A DNA stretch of 64,000 nucleotides from contig JAYKKM010000008.1 of NCBI GenBank assembly GCA_035772405.1, forward strand, positions 62,001 through 126,000, written 5' to 3'. The position numbers and the translations under genes are program-made. Under the pieces are notes generated by a model. The model saw only the letters and a program-made list of their open reading frames with translations, was not told the DNA's origin and made no database searches. Positions 28,010-41,149 of the stretch are shown here, piece by piece (within the stretch, counting starts at the first letter, position 1; every line of letters begins with the position of its first letter). Source of the DNA: Chrysogorgia sp. JL179-B06. Lineage: Eukaryota > Cnidaria > Anthozoa > Scleralcyonacea > Chrysogorgiidae.

Positions 28010-30225
28010 TATTATAGATGATTTACTGGAGTATTATAGATGATTTGGATGTTGATTCCGGCGTTAATCTCTGGAATACATTATTTTCTGAAGTCGCTAA
28101 TTTGCATGCCCCTATTAAGAAATCTCGTATTAAAGGTATACCAGCACCATGGTTGACTTCTGAGTTGACGCAATTGATGCATGATCGTGATTATCATCAT
28201 GCTAAAGCCGTTAAATCAAATTCTGCGAGTGTCCATTGGTCGAAATACAAAAAGCTCAGACTGTGTGTAAACAAACGAGTTAAAGAGTGCAAGGCCTCCT
28301 ATTATAAAGATCTTATTGAAACAAACAAAAACAACACCGGTGAACTATGGAGAACTCTGAATGAACTAACAAATCGAAACAATGTTTCTCAACCATCATT
28401 TATTCAGTTTAACGAAATCCAAGTAGCTGACTCGAAGTCCATTGCCTGTCAACTCAATGCTTACTTTACATCTGTTGGGACTAAATTAGCAGCCAAATTC
28501 CAGTCTGCGACGAGCGGTTTAAGTAATGGTTTGTCAGCGCAAATGCATAATGATGATTCGGATAAGTTTTCTTTACGGATGTCGGTGAATCTTTTGTTTT
28601 GAAACAATTGAAGGCTTTAAAAACAAACAAAGCTATCGGCTTAGATAAAATCAGTGCAAGGCTTTTGAAGGACTCGGCTGAATTTATTACTCCTATTTTG
28701 ACGAAACTATTTAATCGTTCTCTGCAGTCTAGTACGTTTCCAACCGCTTGGAAAAATGGTATGGTTACTGCACTCTTCAATCTGGAGACCGCTCTGAATG
28801 TAACAATTACAGGCCTATCACAATTCTCCCGACTGTGAGCAAGATCCTCGAGAAAATTGTACATCATCAGTTATATAATTACCTTACTGAATCTAAGATA
28901 CTAACACCAAGTCAATTTGGCTTTCGTTCCAAGTTATCAACCGGTGTTGCACTAGCTCATGTAACAGATAAGATTTTGGAGAATCTGGACAACGGAATGT
29001 TGACCGGGGCAGCTTTTCTCGATCTTACCAAGGCTTTTGACACTGTCGATCACAATCTCCTGTTGGAAAAGCTGAAGCTCATTGGTACTAGCGATATTGT
29101 GGTCAGATGGTTTAAATCGTATCTGAGCAATCGTTTTCAACTAACTACTGTTGGAAATGCTTATTCCTCACTATTGCCAATTCAGATCGGTGTTCCACAA
29201 GGGAGCATTCTCGGCCCTTTGCTGTTTTTAGTATATATTAACGACCTTCCATCCTGTGTTGATCATTGTGAGATTTCTCTTTATGCAGACGATACTGTGG
29301 TATACTTCAGCAGCTCGTCCGTTGCCGATATCGAACACTTTCTAAACGAAGATTTGGCCAAACTTTCTCTTTGGTTTGACCAAAATCGTCGTACCTTGAA
29401 TATTTCTAAGTCCAAGTTTCTCTTAATAGGTAGCCCCCGTAAATTGAGCTCTTGTGGTAACATTCATATAGTCGTAGATGACTTACCATTGGAGAATACA
29501 ACCTCCTTCAAATACCTTGGGGTAACAATTAACCAGCACATGTCTTGGTATGATCACGTGGAGACTATATCCTCCAAGATTAATCAACGAATTGGACTGC
29601 TAAAACGTATCCGACACTTGTTACCACTTCATACACGCTGTACGTTGTATAATAGCTTAATATCACCTTTATTTGATTACGCGGACATTATATGGGGCGA
29701 CAGGAATAATGTCACTCTCATGGATGAACTTCAACTGTTGCAGAACAAGGCGGCCAAGATTATTCTTAATCTACCAAGCTATTCCTCTTCAACACAGGCA
29801 CTAGAAACACTTGGGTGGTCAACTCTCTTGAAGCGTCGACTTTTTCACCGTTACATTTTTGTTTATAAATATGTAAATGGTCTTATTGATTATGATTTTA
29901 ATACTTTTAGAAATTTTAATATCCATTCTTATGACACACGCGGCAAAAATAATTTCCATCTACCTAGAGTTAAACGAAATTATGGCAAGCAACGTATTAC
30001 ATATCAAGCACTTTCCGAATGGAACAATTTAGATGAATCTTTAAGGAACACGAATTCGCTTTCACTTTTTAAACAGAAGTTAAAGCATATTGTCTTTAGT
30101 TAGTTATTTAATATCTTGTCTGTTTATCTTGACTTTTATTTATTGTATGTAAACATTATTTGTAGGGCCTCACTGAAAAACACCTCGGTGACGTGAGTAC
30201 CCTGATTAAAGATTATTATCATGTA
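28010..30225 (+). mobile_element. 5'-truncated non-LTR retrotransposon (LINE) with RT domain
   Basis: The coding part starts around 28,018 with the linker region (IDDLDVDSGVNLWNTLF...), then RT from about 28,600. Frame changes at about 28,570 and 28,780 break it. The long intact RT frame (28,820-30,103) has LDLTKAFDTVDH, GVPQGSILGPLLF and the catalytic YADDT, and ends at TAG 30,103. The 3' end is GATTAAAGATTATTATC, a CR1/L2/Jockey-like simple tail. The endonuclease is missing. It lies on the opposite strand to the flanking exons. It is inactive but fairly young, judging from the long open frame. Confidence 0.88.
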
Positions 30226-30273
30226 ACAGCTATAACACACCCTCATCACATCGCAACAGTGGTACCAAGTGGT

Positions 30274-30429
30274 TCATTGTATTGCCTTAGTGTTTTGGAC
30301 AGGACACCACATAATATTTGCCATTGGGTTTTTGGGATCGACAACCACTGACAGATTGTAGAAATCGCTTCCAGGAAGTGAACAATGCTGTTGAATGTTC
30401 AAACCAGTGGCGAACGCAGACCAATACAC
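30274..30429 (-). CDS. Terminal exon of unknown gene
   Basis: Minus strand: acceptor CTTCAG at 30,430-30,435, then 51 codons (VYWSAFATGLNIQQHCSLPG, later VVDPKNPMANIMWCPVQNT) and TGA at 30,276-30,274. The codon usage and smooth frame suggest real coding. Family not recognised. It may belong to the same locus as the PHD exons, split by the LINE insertion, or end an upstream gene. Confidence 0.4.
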   Translation of the reverse strand: MYWSAFATGLNIQQHCSLPGSDFYNLSVVVDPKNPMANIMWCPVQNTKAIQ

Positions 30430-30706
30430 CTGAAGAAATCCTTTGAATTAAAGATAAAATTAATCACGAGATCCTTCTAAACTGTTTTCGATACATAGAT
30501 ACACATACATATTTATAACATTCATCCTGCACAATCAATTAAGATTCCTTTGTCTCCATTCTGTAATCTAAGGTTCAATCTTCAATGCTTATTCCTACTT
30601 TTTAAAAGTTGATAGCTGGAAACAATGTCAATCCTGATGAAAAACAGGAAGTACACGTGTGTAAAAGAAGGACAATAGGGAAAAAATAGCGAAATATTAA
30701 CGATTG

Positions 30707-32815
30707 TCATAATATAAAAATATTTACAACCTGAATATGTATAGCTACGTAGGTATTGCTTCTTATAGTTTTCATTGTGTGAGACATTTGTTTACTATTT
30801 ATTAGAACATCTTTGTAGTTATCGTGTCTTACGTTCTTTCTAATGGTACTCTTCTTGATACCTTTAGCGGTCTTTCCACCTTTTCCATCTTCTTTTAGGT
30901 AGCTGTACATCTTAGACCTAAAGATGATGGGGACTCCTGACGTTTCGTCCTTCATTTTACCAATAACCTTTTTGTTAGTTGGGTCAAAGTATGGAGATGA
31001 CTTGTCGTATCCACACTAAAGTCAAACATGTCTTTATCAGCGTAGATGTCTTTGTATATGTCCTGCGTCTCAATTTCGTATGTTAGACTGTTCGTGTCAG
31101 TGAACAGTAGTTTGGCTTTGTCGTCGTAGTTCTTTTTGACGTAATTATAGTGAAAGTCGTACATTAGTACTTTTGAAAGATCAAGAATGCACATACCCAC
31201 ATATGCTGGCCTATTTAGGGTTATTATTTCTTTGATCTTGTGCACAGCTACTAAGTTATCGTTAAATATTTTGCTGCTAACGTAGGAGTTTCTTCAGTTT
31301 GTCCTCACTTGTCACTAGCTCGACATTAACGCGTTTTCGTAGATTCTCCATGGTCTTTCCAAACACACTATTGTTCATTAACTTGAAGAAGTCTTTTTCG
31401 AAGTCATTATTAGCTTGAGTTCGTTTGTCCGTATTGAAGTCTATGTATTGTTTTAACCATGGTGACTGATTGAATTGTAGTACTCTATGTACTCTTTTGA
31501 CTTTTATTCCTAACTTCTTATATAGTTGTAGATTTCTATAGTGTACGACATATTTCTCTTTGTCGTTTAGATTAGGTACTAGCTTCTTTACTTCTCCTAT
31601 GGATATGTTAAATTTCTTTTGTATCTTCTTGCAATAGTTTGATAACATGTTGTCATGCACTCTCACCTTCTCTGGAGCTAATGGATAGTCGTTGTGGAGG
31701 TCGTGCAGCTCTTTAGGGTATTCCAAATCGACCTCTAGTATCAGTCCTTTTTTAGAGTCGTCTTTATATTTGGATAGGCGTGTGTTGCTGATCCACTCGA
31801 ATCCACCATTAGGTAGGTATTGACTCATCGCCCAACCGTATAGGTTGTTGGCGTCTAAGTATGTGATATACTTTGAAGGTTTCTTATCGTCGTAGTTCTT
31901 CATGTATTTGTTGTTGGCTTTACCATAATCTATTCGCTATATACGACACACCTCCACGCATTCCTTTCTCGATAAACTGGAACATATCTATATCAGTCAT
32001 CAACTCATAGTTTTATGTTCGTCATCTTTAGTGCGGCGTCCCATGATAGTCCAGGTGATGTGAAGTAATGACAAGGGTCTATAGTTGGTAGTACTGCTTA
32101 CATGTTCTTCTAAAGTTCTCGAACACGTCGGATAGCAGTAATACGTTAGACTTTAGGTATAGGTCATGATAGTCCCCATACTCTTCATGTCGAAGGTGTT
32201 CCACACGTTTTGTGCGTGTTCGTAGTCTTCCTCCGATATGTTCTCGCGTTTAGCATACTATAGAACTTAGTCTTTGACGGCAGACTTTCGTCATTAAACT
32301 ATCCATATAATCGTATGGGTATACACCCTTGCTCGACACTAGTTCTAGCTCCTTACCTTGGAATACTTCGGAAGTATACTTGAAACAGTCTTTTGGTAGG
32401 TTGTTAACTAGACTGTCTAAACTAGACTCATGAATTGGAAACTATCTAGAAACAATAGATGTTTACCTAACTTATATCACCATTGGTTCAGTTTTCTTTG
32501 TTCTCTAGTGGCTATTATATCTGATATCAACCTTATCAACCTCATACAATTATTCATGAGGTTGATAAGTACTTATCAACCTCATAAATACTAAACTTCA
32601 CCAATGGTGATATAAGGCGGTTATATACCTTAGACCTCGGTGTTTAAGCGATATATCAACCCTCGGGCTTCGCCCTCGGTATATAACCTATACATAAAGG
32701 CCATGTACTTCTCCATATTGTTGGGTATATCGTTGATACTCTGTCCAAGCTTCCCTATTTCTTGCATTATGAAGTGACTATCGTAACCTCTTAGTAAGTT
32801 ATGTCCACTTATTTG
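30707..32815 (-). pseudogene. Second Polinton DNA polymerase B pseudogene
   Basis: Reading leftward: Exo II (LLRGYDSHFIMQEIGKLGQ, 32,815-32,700), two foldback insertions (32,471-32,695), LDSFQFMSS (about 32,440), GVYPYDYMDS (about 32,310), then decayed text with DYHDLYLKSNVLL. Next come motif A (YLDANNLYGWAM at 31,850), motif B (NNSVFGKTMEN at 31,370), motif C with FTDTNSL (31,090) in place of DTDS, and the C-terminal KMYSYLKEDGKGGKTAKGI block (30,910). Several frame changes and the Asp-to-Asn at motif C show it is dead. It is a different lineage from the polymerase at 13,855, and it keeps the central region that copy lost. Confidence 0.9.
32471..32695. mobile_element. Foldback insertion(s) in the second polymerase copy
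   Basis: CTTATATCACCATTGG (32,471) is matched by CCAATGGTGATATAAG (ending 32,616). A second pair, GGTTATATACC / GGTATATAACC, encloses CCCTCGGGCTTCGCCCTCGG. The block separates polymerase codons for YMAFM and LDSFQ, so it is inserted sequence. Confidence 0.75.
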
Positions 32816-32941
32816 AACGGCAAGATACTCATACAAGTCCTCATGCTCTCGAAGACATGAATTCATATAAAAACATAAAGTAGTTTTGTCTATTTCGATA
32901 TTATTTCTTCGCAATTCATCCCAAATCGTTTGCTCAGCCAT
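32816..32941 (-). CDS. Possible host first exon fused to the polymerase remnant
   Basis: ATG 32941-32939 lies in a Kozak-like context (GGCGCCATGGCTGAG). It opens MAEQTIWDELRRNNIEIDKT...LREHEDLYEYLAVQI, which is unlike any Polinton polymerase, and continues without stop into the polymerase Exo II text at 32,815. This is either a short 5' exon whose downstream part was replaced, or a chimeric frame. Evidence is only the open frame and start context. Confidence 0.35.
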
Positions 32942-33837
32942 GGCGCCAAAATGAAATATTCCCGCCAACAACTCGACTATTTATCTTCCTCGGCTAGGGT
33001 TCGGACCCCTTTCGGAACACGAGCTGGTTGATTGTTCATAACTGATGAATTATTAAGGGTACAAACAAAGCTCATTGCCAATTAGGCTAGGACAAAAGAA
33101 AGGTACTTACAGTTCACCTAGGTCCGTCCTCAAAGGATCATTAAGCCCCGCACTCTACTACTGATAAGAGGATTAAAATGTGGGCTGGGTAAATGACAGA
33201 AAAAGGAAAAACCCCGCCAAATCTTTTATTGTCTTTTATAGTGAAAGAAAATTTCTCTAACTCCATCTACAAAAATAGATATTGGCGGATCGCGTTTTAT
33301 CCAATTATTTCCAAACTCCGTCACAATGTTGAACAATAGTAAAAGAGTAAAACCGTGTTCGCATTTTAGATTTAGTTCAACATTTTAAAATTGATATGGC
33401 ATATTAATGCATCTCTTCTAACGTTTTCACCAAATCAAGATGTGTAAACTTGCCAGCTTTATATCATAGCAAATACAATACCGGTCAAAAAATGCGAACA
33501 CGGTTTTGTTCTTTGATCATTTGAGATGAGAAATATGATGTTTTGGAAGCTCCTGAGTGAAACCAGAACCGCCAATATCTCATGGCGCAGGCGCTTTTAT
33601 TTAAACGGCACCTCGTAGCAACTGCAGTTTTTAAACGTGTAGAATTTTTGTTAAATTCTTAGCTTCTGCAGTTATTTGTCATTGTGCATGCCAAACTTGA
33701 GAGACAATTACTAAAAAATCGAGCGCGCCGTGAGTATTTTAGTGAAATAAGATTCTATCATATGATGTAACCTTAAAACTTCATGGAATTTAAAATTTGG
33801 ATAATATTTATCTACCACATATACATTTTGACAATAC

Positions 33838-33984
33838 CTTGGTATTCTAACATCATTAAGCTCTCTCAAATTAATTTCATCTCTCCCTCCAGACACAACA
33901 ATACGCTGAGGCATGTAGTTCTGGTCAGCAGATGCAACTTGAATTGATAGCTCTTTAATCACTACATTTGACCTCATTCTTAAT
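33838..33984 (-). CDS. DOC (APC10)-like domain exon
   Basis: An exon between acceptor TTTTGTTAG and donor GTATTG encodes SNVVIKELSIQVASADQNYM, then PQRIVVSGGRDEINLREL and NDVRIP. This is the pattern of the DOC/APC10 galactose-binding-like fold found in E3 ubiquitin ligases such as CUL9- and HERC-type proteins. Its next exon, leftward, should continue the domain but was not found. It is the best candidate here for a single-copy host gene exon. Confidence 0.55.
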
Positions 33985-34260
33985 CTAACAAAAACATTTA
34001 TGTAAAAACCACTAAAATTACCACCGTAAATTCACAGAAAAGGGCAACAAACATTATTACAAGATAAATAAACATGCTGTATTTTACAATAATTATACTA
34101 TACAGCCATATATTTGAACCTAATGTATAGTACACATATATAAACAGACACACAATAACCCTTTAATCCCGAGTATCAGCATACAAAATTATCCTTATTG
34201 GTTTCTAAATATTTCTTATAGTATACTGTATATGTAAGTTGGGAGAAGTTGTTTTAAAAC

Positions 34261-35595
34261 GAATTGCGGAAAAATGGCACTGGAATAAATGGCACTGGAA
34301 TAAATGGCACTGGAATAAATGGCACTGGAATAAATGGCACTGGAATAAAAGGCACTGGAATAAAAGGCACTGGAATAAATGGCACTGGAATAAATGGCAC
34401 TGGAATAAAAGGCACTGGAATAAAAGGCACTGGAATAAAAGGCACTGGAATAAAAGGCACTGGAATAAATGGCACTGGAATAAATGGCACTGGAATAAAT
34501 GGCACTGGAATAAATGGCACTGGAATAAATGGCACTGGAATAAATGGCACCACAAAGTTGATTAATACGGAAAAAATGGCACCTGCTAAAAATATTTTTA
34601 TCGTTAATACTTTATTCCTAATAACTTTAGTTGCCTACATTTAAAACTATATTTTTAATGAAAATTTGCATTTGCTTTACTAATTCTACCAGCACCTGAA
34701 ACTTTTTTAGCAGTTCAGTATTACTTGCATGTATTTACGGATATCTTAAAGGGATGATTCAGATGCATGTTCAGTTGATCAACCACCAAACTGATAGATG
34801 GTTCTGTCCAACAATTAGGTATGTGCTGGAACGTGTTGTTCCATCCTTTGCATTGATGTGTGGATTACCAGCAACATAAGTGGCATGAAAGTACTAGATC
34901 AGTGCCCCACCATCTGGAAAATTATCCTGAACATAATCCATCCCTCACACATAATATATTGAGTTAGAAGAAGTGCAAGAGAATCGAGCATTCGGCAGTG
35001 TAGACAGAACTCTTCATTCTCGTGGTAGAGATTGGAGAGCCCAAGCTCTTGTATCTTTCTCCACATGCTCTAATCGAGTGATGTGATAAAAGCAGCACTG
35101 GATTCTATCGTTGTAGCCAATGACAGATCGTATGGCTTAAATGGTGGCAGTTTCAAAATCAAGGATTATTGTTCTGAGATCTGCGTCCCAGTATCGGTTA
35201 CAGCAGCAATCAACCAGCGCTTGCAGTAGTTCTTCGTACATTTGTTGTGTCAACAATGCATAGGCAACAGAAATCGCGATCTCATCAAGAGGACCTCAAA
35301 CCACATACAACTGCTGGAAGTGAGACATGGTGCCATGGCGAAGTTACCGTCCATAAACCATATTTCGGCTGATACCAGCTTTTCCAAGCACTGTTCAGCT
35401 GCAAATACAATGACCGTGCAGGTGTTCGCTTTTTGACAATAACCAATATGAGTAATTTTTAGTGATGTTTTATTCGTCTTGTTTCTTTTAACTTAAATCA
35501 ATCTCAAGGTGCAATTTGTTCTGCAAGAGTGGAATTAAAGAGGTGCTATTTTTTTCTGGTGCCATTTATTCCGGTGCCATTTTTTTCGATTACCG
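34261..35595. mobile_element. 1.34-kb element with 8-bp target duplication and minisatellite terminus
   Basis: TTTAAAAC flanks it at 34,253-34,260 and 35,596-35,603. An 8-bp duplication suggests the hAT superfamily. Its ends are imperfect inverted repeats (GAATTGCGGAAAAATGGCAC and the complement of GTGCCATTTTTTTCGATTACC). The body (34,640-35,500) has no intact frame. Confidence 0.8.
34273..34551. repeat. 15-bp minisatellite (ATGGCACTGGAATAA)n
   Basis: About 19 copies of ATGGCACTGGAATAA, with AAGGCACTGGAATAA variants in two internal blocks. The unit equals the terminal repeat of the surrounding 8-bp-TSD element, whose other end carries only about two units. The open frames (HWNKWHWNK, GTGIN) are repeats read through. 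Confidence 0.97.
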
Positions 35596-36059
35596 TTTAA
35601 AACATGTCAGTTCATCTTTTGTGATCATTTCCTTTATTCTCATTACCTGTGTGCTTTGTTAACCATTGATATTATTAGGAGAAGTTAGCTACTGATCACG
35701 ACACCCTTGGGACATAAATGAGCTAATCCTTTAAGCCCCAGTATCAAAATACAAATTCTCCTTACTGGTCTCCAAATATTTCTTATAGTACTAGTTGGGA
35801 GAAGTTGTTTTAAAAATATGTCAGTTTATCTTTGATGATCATTTCCTTTATTCTCATTACCTCTATGCTTGGTTAACCATTGATATTATTAGGAGAAGTT
35901 AGATGTTGATCACTCCTGGGGCATAAAGGGTTAAAATAACAATAGCTGTCATGTGATGTATTATCCTCACCTTATCCAATGACAACTAGCAGGACCATCT
36001 GATTGCCAGTAAGTGTTTGGATCACCATTAGTTAATCTTTAGTAAGAAAGAAAACAGCA

Positions 36060-36264
36060 AACTGACACTTTAAAGCCTCTTATCCAGTTATTGCAAGAGG
36101 AACTTGCTTGCTGTGAGAGCAGGCTCAGCATTAGATCAGTCTCAGCTCCAAAATCAAGAGCGACCTGAGACAAACTTCTGTAAACTATATTCTTAGGCCT
36201 CTCAATTTTGGAGCTTAGGTGGATGGCATCTAATGTTGCATTTAGAAGAGGCTTAAGGCCAAGC
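36060..36264 (-). CDS. Probable exon (unknown, possibly same gene as DOC exon)
   Basis: Acceptor ATTTCCAG precedes a frame encoding LGLKPLLNATLDAIHLSSKI then ERPKNIVYRSLSQVALDFGA. It is amphipathic helical text with good coding character. The donor is not clear. It is on the same strand and upstream of the DOC-like exon 33,984-33,838, with the nested MITEs in the intron between. Confidence 0.4.
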
Positions 36265-36344
36265 CTGGAAATAATTATTTTCGTTGTACCTGTCAGAATG
36301 ACCAGCATAAATAAATTTGTAACGGACACGGACAAAGTTAGCGT

Positions 36345-36530
36345 AATGTATCCAAAGTTAGCTCAATGTCTCCAAACTTAGCGTAATGTCTCCAAACTTA
36401 GCGTAATGTCTCCAAACTTAGCGTAATGTCTCCAAACTTAGCTCAATGTCTCCAAACTTAGCGTAATGTCTCCAAACTTAGCGTAAGTCTCCAAAGTTTG
36501 CGTAATGCCTCCAAAGTTTGCGTAATGTCT
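36345..36530. repeat. 20-bp tandem repeat (AGCGTAATGTCTCCAAACTT)n
   Basis: About nine units, with AGCTCAATG and TGCGTAATG variants, lie next to the exon at 36,060-36,264. Confidence 0.95.
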
Positions 36531-36539
36531 TCTCTTTTT

Positions 36540-39500
36540 GTGTTGCTGGCAGCCAAAGTTAAATAAACAACAAATTATTTTACCTATTAAATGAGTTTGC
36601 TTTGTTGCTGGACGTTTCTGTGGCACTAAAACATTTTGTTAAAGGACGAAGCAATTCTCCTGCTTCACATGGTGGCTCAGTCTTCTTAAGGTTGGCTGGT
36701 TATAAAAAGAAGTTAGATGTATTATTTATTTATTTAAAAATCTTTATACACGGTAACCGCATCAATCCAACTAGGTCCCAAGGACAGTGCAAAGTTTTAT
36801 ATAATTATGTATCATATTAAATAAAACATGCAATCATGACACAAGTTTAATGCTGTGCAGGATTTTAGATTGCTTGCTTATAAAGCTGCAATATTATTAA
36901 TAGTTAATAGTAGTTTGTTAGAAAAACAATTCTTGATCTTTATTATTGTAATGACAAGGTTGATAAAGGTGATACAGGTAAGTTGGACAGAACATTATGC
37001 CAACTATGTTTATGGATAACATTTCACTGGCTAATGCTGTGATTATCGGGAACGAACACAAAATCCTAATAAGAGAGTTATTGGCTCAAAATGATGAAAA
37101 TAAATTAAATAAACGATGATGAACAAACATCATAAAAGTAAATTTTAATTTAGTATCCAGACAAGAAAGAAACAATAGAAAATAATGCTAGTCCATTGTT
37201 TTGACAACGTTAAAGGAAGCGAAGTCTGAAGACAAAGAAATACAACATTGATTTCATTAATAATAAAAAGTGCCATATACTGGACTACTTAATAACCTCG
37301 ACTGTTCGGTACAATAAAATACCAAACCTTTGCCGCTAGTGCTCGGGCACTACAGGAAGATCTTGGTTAGATATTTTACCATAAAGACCTCACTCTTGGT
37401 CATTAAGTAGTCATTATTATATATATGGCACAAGCTACTTCAGATTAAATGATTGGCTGAGACACGTCATGTGCCGGTCCGTTATTTCCCGGTAAAGGAC
37501 CAATCCGGATTATGGATTTTGTCAACCATTTTCTTTACAAAGGAACAAGCCGAACACTGATAGGAAATTTTGAAAAGCAGCAAAAATTGAACAAATTTAG
37601 TAAATTAAGCACTAAATCATGTATGAGTCGGACAATGAACAATCTAAAAGAGAGTCTTACTATCATGAAAACAATAGGAACAAGAACAAGATTGAAAATG
37701 ACATTCTGTCATTCAAAACGCATGTAAAGTATGTTGATTGTTGTTTAAAAAACAATATAATAAACCTCTTATTATTCGACCGCGTGGTTATTACGGTTAT
37801 TAATATAACCTATGGGCTCGGTCCGTACTGTCAAGACCTCGGTCTAATATTTTCCCGTAATGACCTCGTGCTCGGTTAATAAGTTAGTATTAACTTATTT
37901 TATTAACTTAGTATTAACCAAGGAACAAGGCATGTCTTTATTGGCATATAGACCTCTTTCATAATGGTACCCAAATTAAATATTCTTTTATATTCATTTA
38001 AATTAGCCTTTCTTAATAACAATCCGGTGTGTACGCCACTACACGAACCGGCAAAGCACACTACAAATTGGAAGGACACTACAAATTTGGAGGGTCGCAG
38101 TCCCCAGGGAATCTCTTGAGCCGTGCATACCTTACACCACCCCTCTAGTGAGCTGCCACGGGCCTTGGCAGTCCTGCGAGACGCCAAGGCCTGGCCTTTC
38201 CATGTGGCCCTGGCCAATAATCTGTACTGCCAGGTTAGGTCCTTTGTGGTGTTTCTTGCGCGGCCGAGAAAACCCTCACCCATGCGACACCTCCAGCTAG
38301 CTGGAGCGAGGGATTCGAGGACGCGAACCCTCCCCCAAACAGGAGCACCCAACCCCAGCTTACGTCATAATTGCGTACGTGTACGGTATGTAAGTATAGT
38401 CGAAGTCTAATTGCGCTGTAGACATACGGAATTCAGCTTCTGACACGTTGAACAAACACAGTACTGAAAGGGGTGTACGCAAAATCCCCGGCCCGTTTAC
38501 TGTTCGAAACGCCCGCAACGCAGTGTCCAATTCCTTCGCCTGAAAACAGACAATAACCCAGCATATTTTCCCCGAGAGTGCTCTCAAACCACAAATCTTG
38601 CCTTGTGTGAATGTCGTAGTCACGCATTATAAGACAAAATAGCAACATGTAAATAGCCCCAAACTAATTAAATTTCGTGCGCAATAGCTTCACTGCGCCA
38701 AACAGTGGGAAAGACAGGGCCAGAACCAAGCTGTGCACCACCCCAACGATAGAAACCAACGTTTCAACCGGTAATTAATGTCAGTTATAGCCCCACAACA
38801 AACAATCGGCACAAGTTTAATGGTACTTACACACAACTCCAATCAAAATACGACGCCGCACAACCCACGAATGATCCCATAACACTGACACTGCACACGC
38901 CCTACTCTAACACTAATATGTAAACTGCATACCCCACTATCAATTGCCAACAGACAAATACCTGTACTGAAAGACGTAACGTACAAAGCCTTCCCATGCC
39001 TGCAATGTTGTCTAACCAGAAATGCTGGAAAACCGCTATTTCCCCACAATATTAACACATACCGTGCGTAAATTACCAGCCTCCCAGGGTACAAATCTGC
39101 GAGAAATCACTGATCTGGAAACCAACATTAACTCACTTTTAATGTGTGTTTACCTGAAATATATTCGTTACGTACACCGTTCGCTCCTCGTTACATCTTG
39201 ATCACCCCTGCAGACCTGTCAATCACTTGTGGCATGCACTCTCCTAATTGGTTCGTTCACGCAGGGTGTAACATATGGTACGGGGGCTCCCCCTTGTTGA
39301 TCCCATTGTGTTATAACGCTCTCGACATGTAATATTAAACCAACGAAAGTTTGAACAGTTACATAAAAATGCAGTTGAACAGAAATATAAAACAGTTGGA
39401 CAACACAGTTCTCTGAAGAAGGCTTGCATGAAATGCAGATCAATATGAATACAAAAGTTGATGTAATAGCAGCACCAGGGACACGGGTTTGCATTCATCT

Positions 39501-40690
39501 GCATACTTAATATTGTGAGAAACAATGAACTCAGACCAATATATACCTGTTAAAATAGAACGTAAATGTTATTCACAAACAAATAATTTGATAATTGGGA
39601 GAACCATGACGAGTTGGCCGACTTGGCCCAAGTCATGACAGTGTCAGCATATAAGCCGTGTTGTTAGTGATGGCAATAAATCGCAGATGACAATATAGAC
39701 AGCTCTATACTAGTTGCCTTACCTTGACAAGAGAATCTTTCTTCACTGAAATCAAAGTTAAAATGCGTAAACAAACCAGGCTAAAGCACAGCTGCCAGAC
39801 GTTTTGACAAAAACCGCGGACGAACGAAGCTCTTCACAAAGTATCTATCATGGCCCTGATGCCGTTGACGAGTTCTGAACAATTTGATTCCGATAGGTTC
39901 CGCATCCGACGATTAAACGAACACCTACGAGTTAATTACGTCCTAAATCTGTGGACGTATATTATTGAAAAAATTGATAGTAATTTACAGACGATCGACC
40001 AAACAAAAATCCGAAGAGTTCTTGGCACGTGACACAGCGACCCAAGTAAAGATTAGTGTGCTGCCTACGGCAACAAATATAGCCCCTTCAAGATAATACA
40101 CCCTTCCCTGCTGCTTGCCAGCGAGCTGACACCACTGGTTCAATATACAAGATATTTCCTCAACACAATGAGTGTCAACTTACCGTGATGCCTAATTGCG
40201 CCCAAGAGGACGAACCAAACCCGGTACAAAGCATGTTAGGACGGCTCTAAATATTAAAATCGTTGATTCGATAAACCTCACTATACGTGCAATTTTCAAT
40301 GATACAGTTTAAACCAGTCATATAGGACCTTCTAGGTGGCGATAGTGCCGTCTTAATTAGCCTCAACACAGTTTGACTCGGAAAAACATTGCCCACACAA
40401 CTAAGTTGAAATTATATATAATATCAGCATAATGTCAAGTTGAGCGAACCAGTATATATCTTGCCGGTTTATAAAGCTACTCGAATGACACCAAGACGAC
40501 TCCGCGTCGCGCTCGCGCAACGTTTTATTCACTCTAATGGCTACTATACACTCAAAACGTTATAGGCAAGACTTTGTTAACAGTCTACAACAAATAAATC
40601 CTCGTTCGGGTCAACTAAAACGGCATGTTTCATTTCAGTGTATATACCGGTAATGATTATATTTAAATTGACTCAAAGAAATATTTTCTT
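36540..40690. other. 4.1 kb without a supported gene
   Basis: Frames here are short and without recognisable domains. Moderately GC-rich text at 38,040-39,300 looks different from the AT-rich flanks but holds no convincing exon chain. 37,260-37,900 includes a repeated-looking phrase (ACCTCG..CTCGGTTAATAA) of dispersed-repeat type. I see no RNA gene. Confidence 0.5.
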
Positions 40691-41140
40691 GTTACAAGTA
40701 AAATTGATTGTATTCGTGTCATCTTGATAAGAAATTCATTGCTAATATTTTCTTGTTTTAAGTAAAATTGTTCTTTGTTTATTCTTGGTAAGAAAATATT
40801 TTCTTGTTTTAAGAAAATATTTTCTTGTTTTTAGTAAAATCGATTCTTGCAGGTTTATTCTTATTCTTATTCTTATTAAGGAAACATTTTCTTCAAGAAA
40901 ATATTTTCTTAGTTTAAGAAAAAGGAAAATATTTCTTACTTTCAGAAATTTTTTTCTTTTCAAGAAAATCATTTTCTTACTTCAATATAATATTTTCTTA
41001 TTTTAAGAAATTGGAAAATCTTATTTCTTGCAATACAAAATATTTCTTATTTTAAGAAATATTTTCTTATTAAGAAAATCATTTTCTTGTTTCAAGACAA
41101 ATAATTCTTGAAATAAGAAATATTTTCTTAATAAGAAAAT
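40690..41140. repeat. Low-complexity AAGAAAATATTTTCTT tract
   Basis: About 450 bp of alternating TTTTCTT and AAGAAAA words forms many small palindromes on both strands. Frames there encode only Phe/Leu/Lys/Arg text. No function is supported. Confidence 0.9.
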
Positions 41141-41149
41141 GACTTTTGC

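Larger units (their letters stand above)
34158..35740. mobile_element. MITE (AACCCTTTAA ends) interrupted by another element
   Basis: 34,158-34,260 and 35,604-35,740 together match the intact copy that follows at about 35,728-35,935 (shared text GTTGGGAGAAGTTGTTTTAA and ATTATTAGGAGAAGTTAG). The copies end in AACCCTTT/AAAGGGTT-like sequence. A further relative lies inverted near 46,138-46,210. The first copy is split by the element at 34,261-35,595. Confidence 0.7.

Noticed and set aside
32990..33020. GGGTTCGGACCCC resembling a tRNA T-arm
   Set aside because: No matching A-box, acceptor stem or anticodon arm could be assembled around it.
34239..34644. HWNKWHWNK, GTGING and similar repeat proteins
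   Set aside because: Read-through of the 15-bp minisatellite in several frames; all frames are open because the unit lacks stops in those phases.
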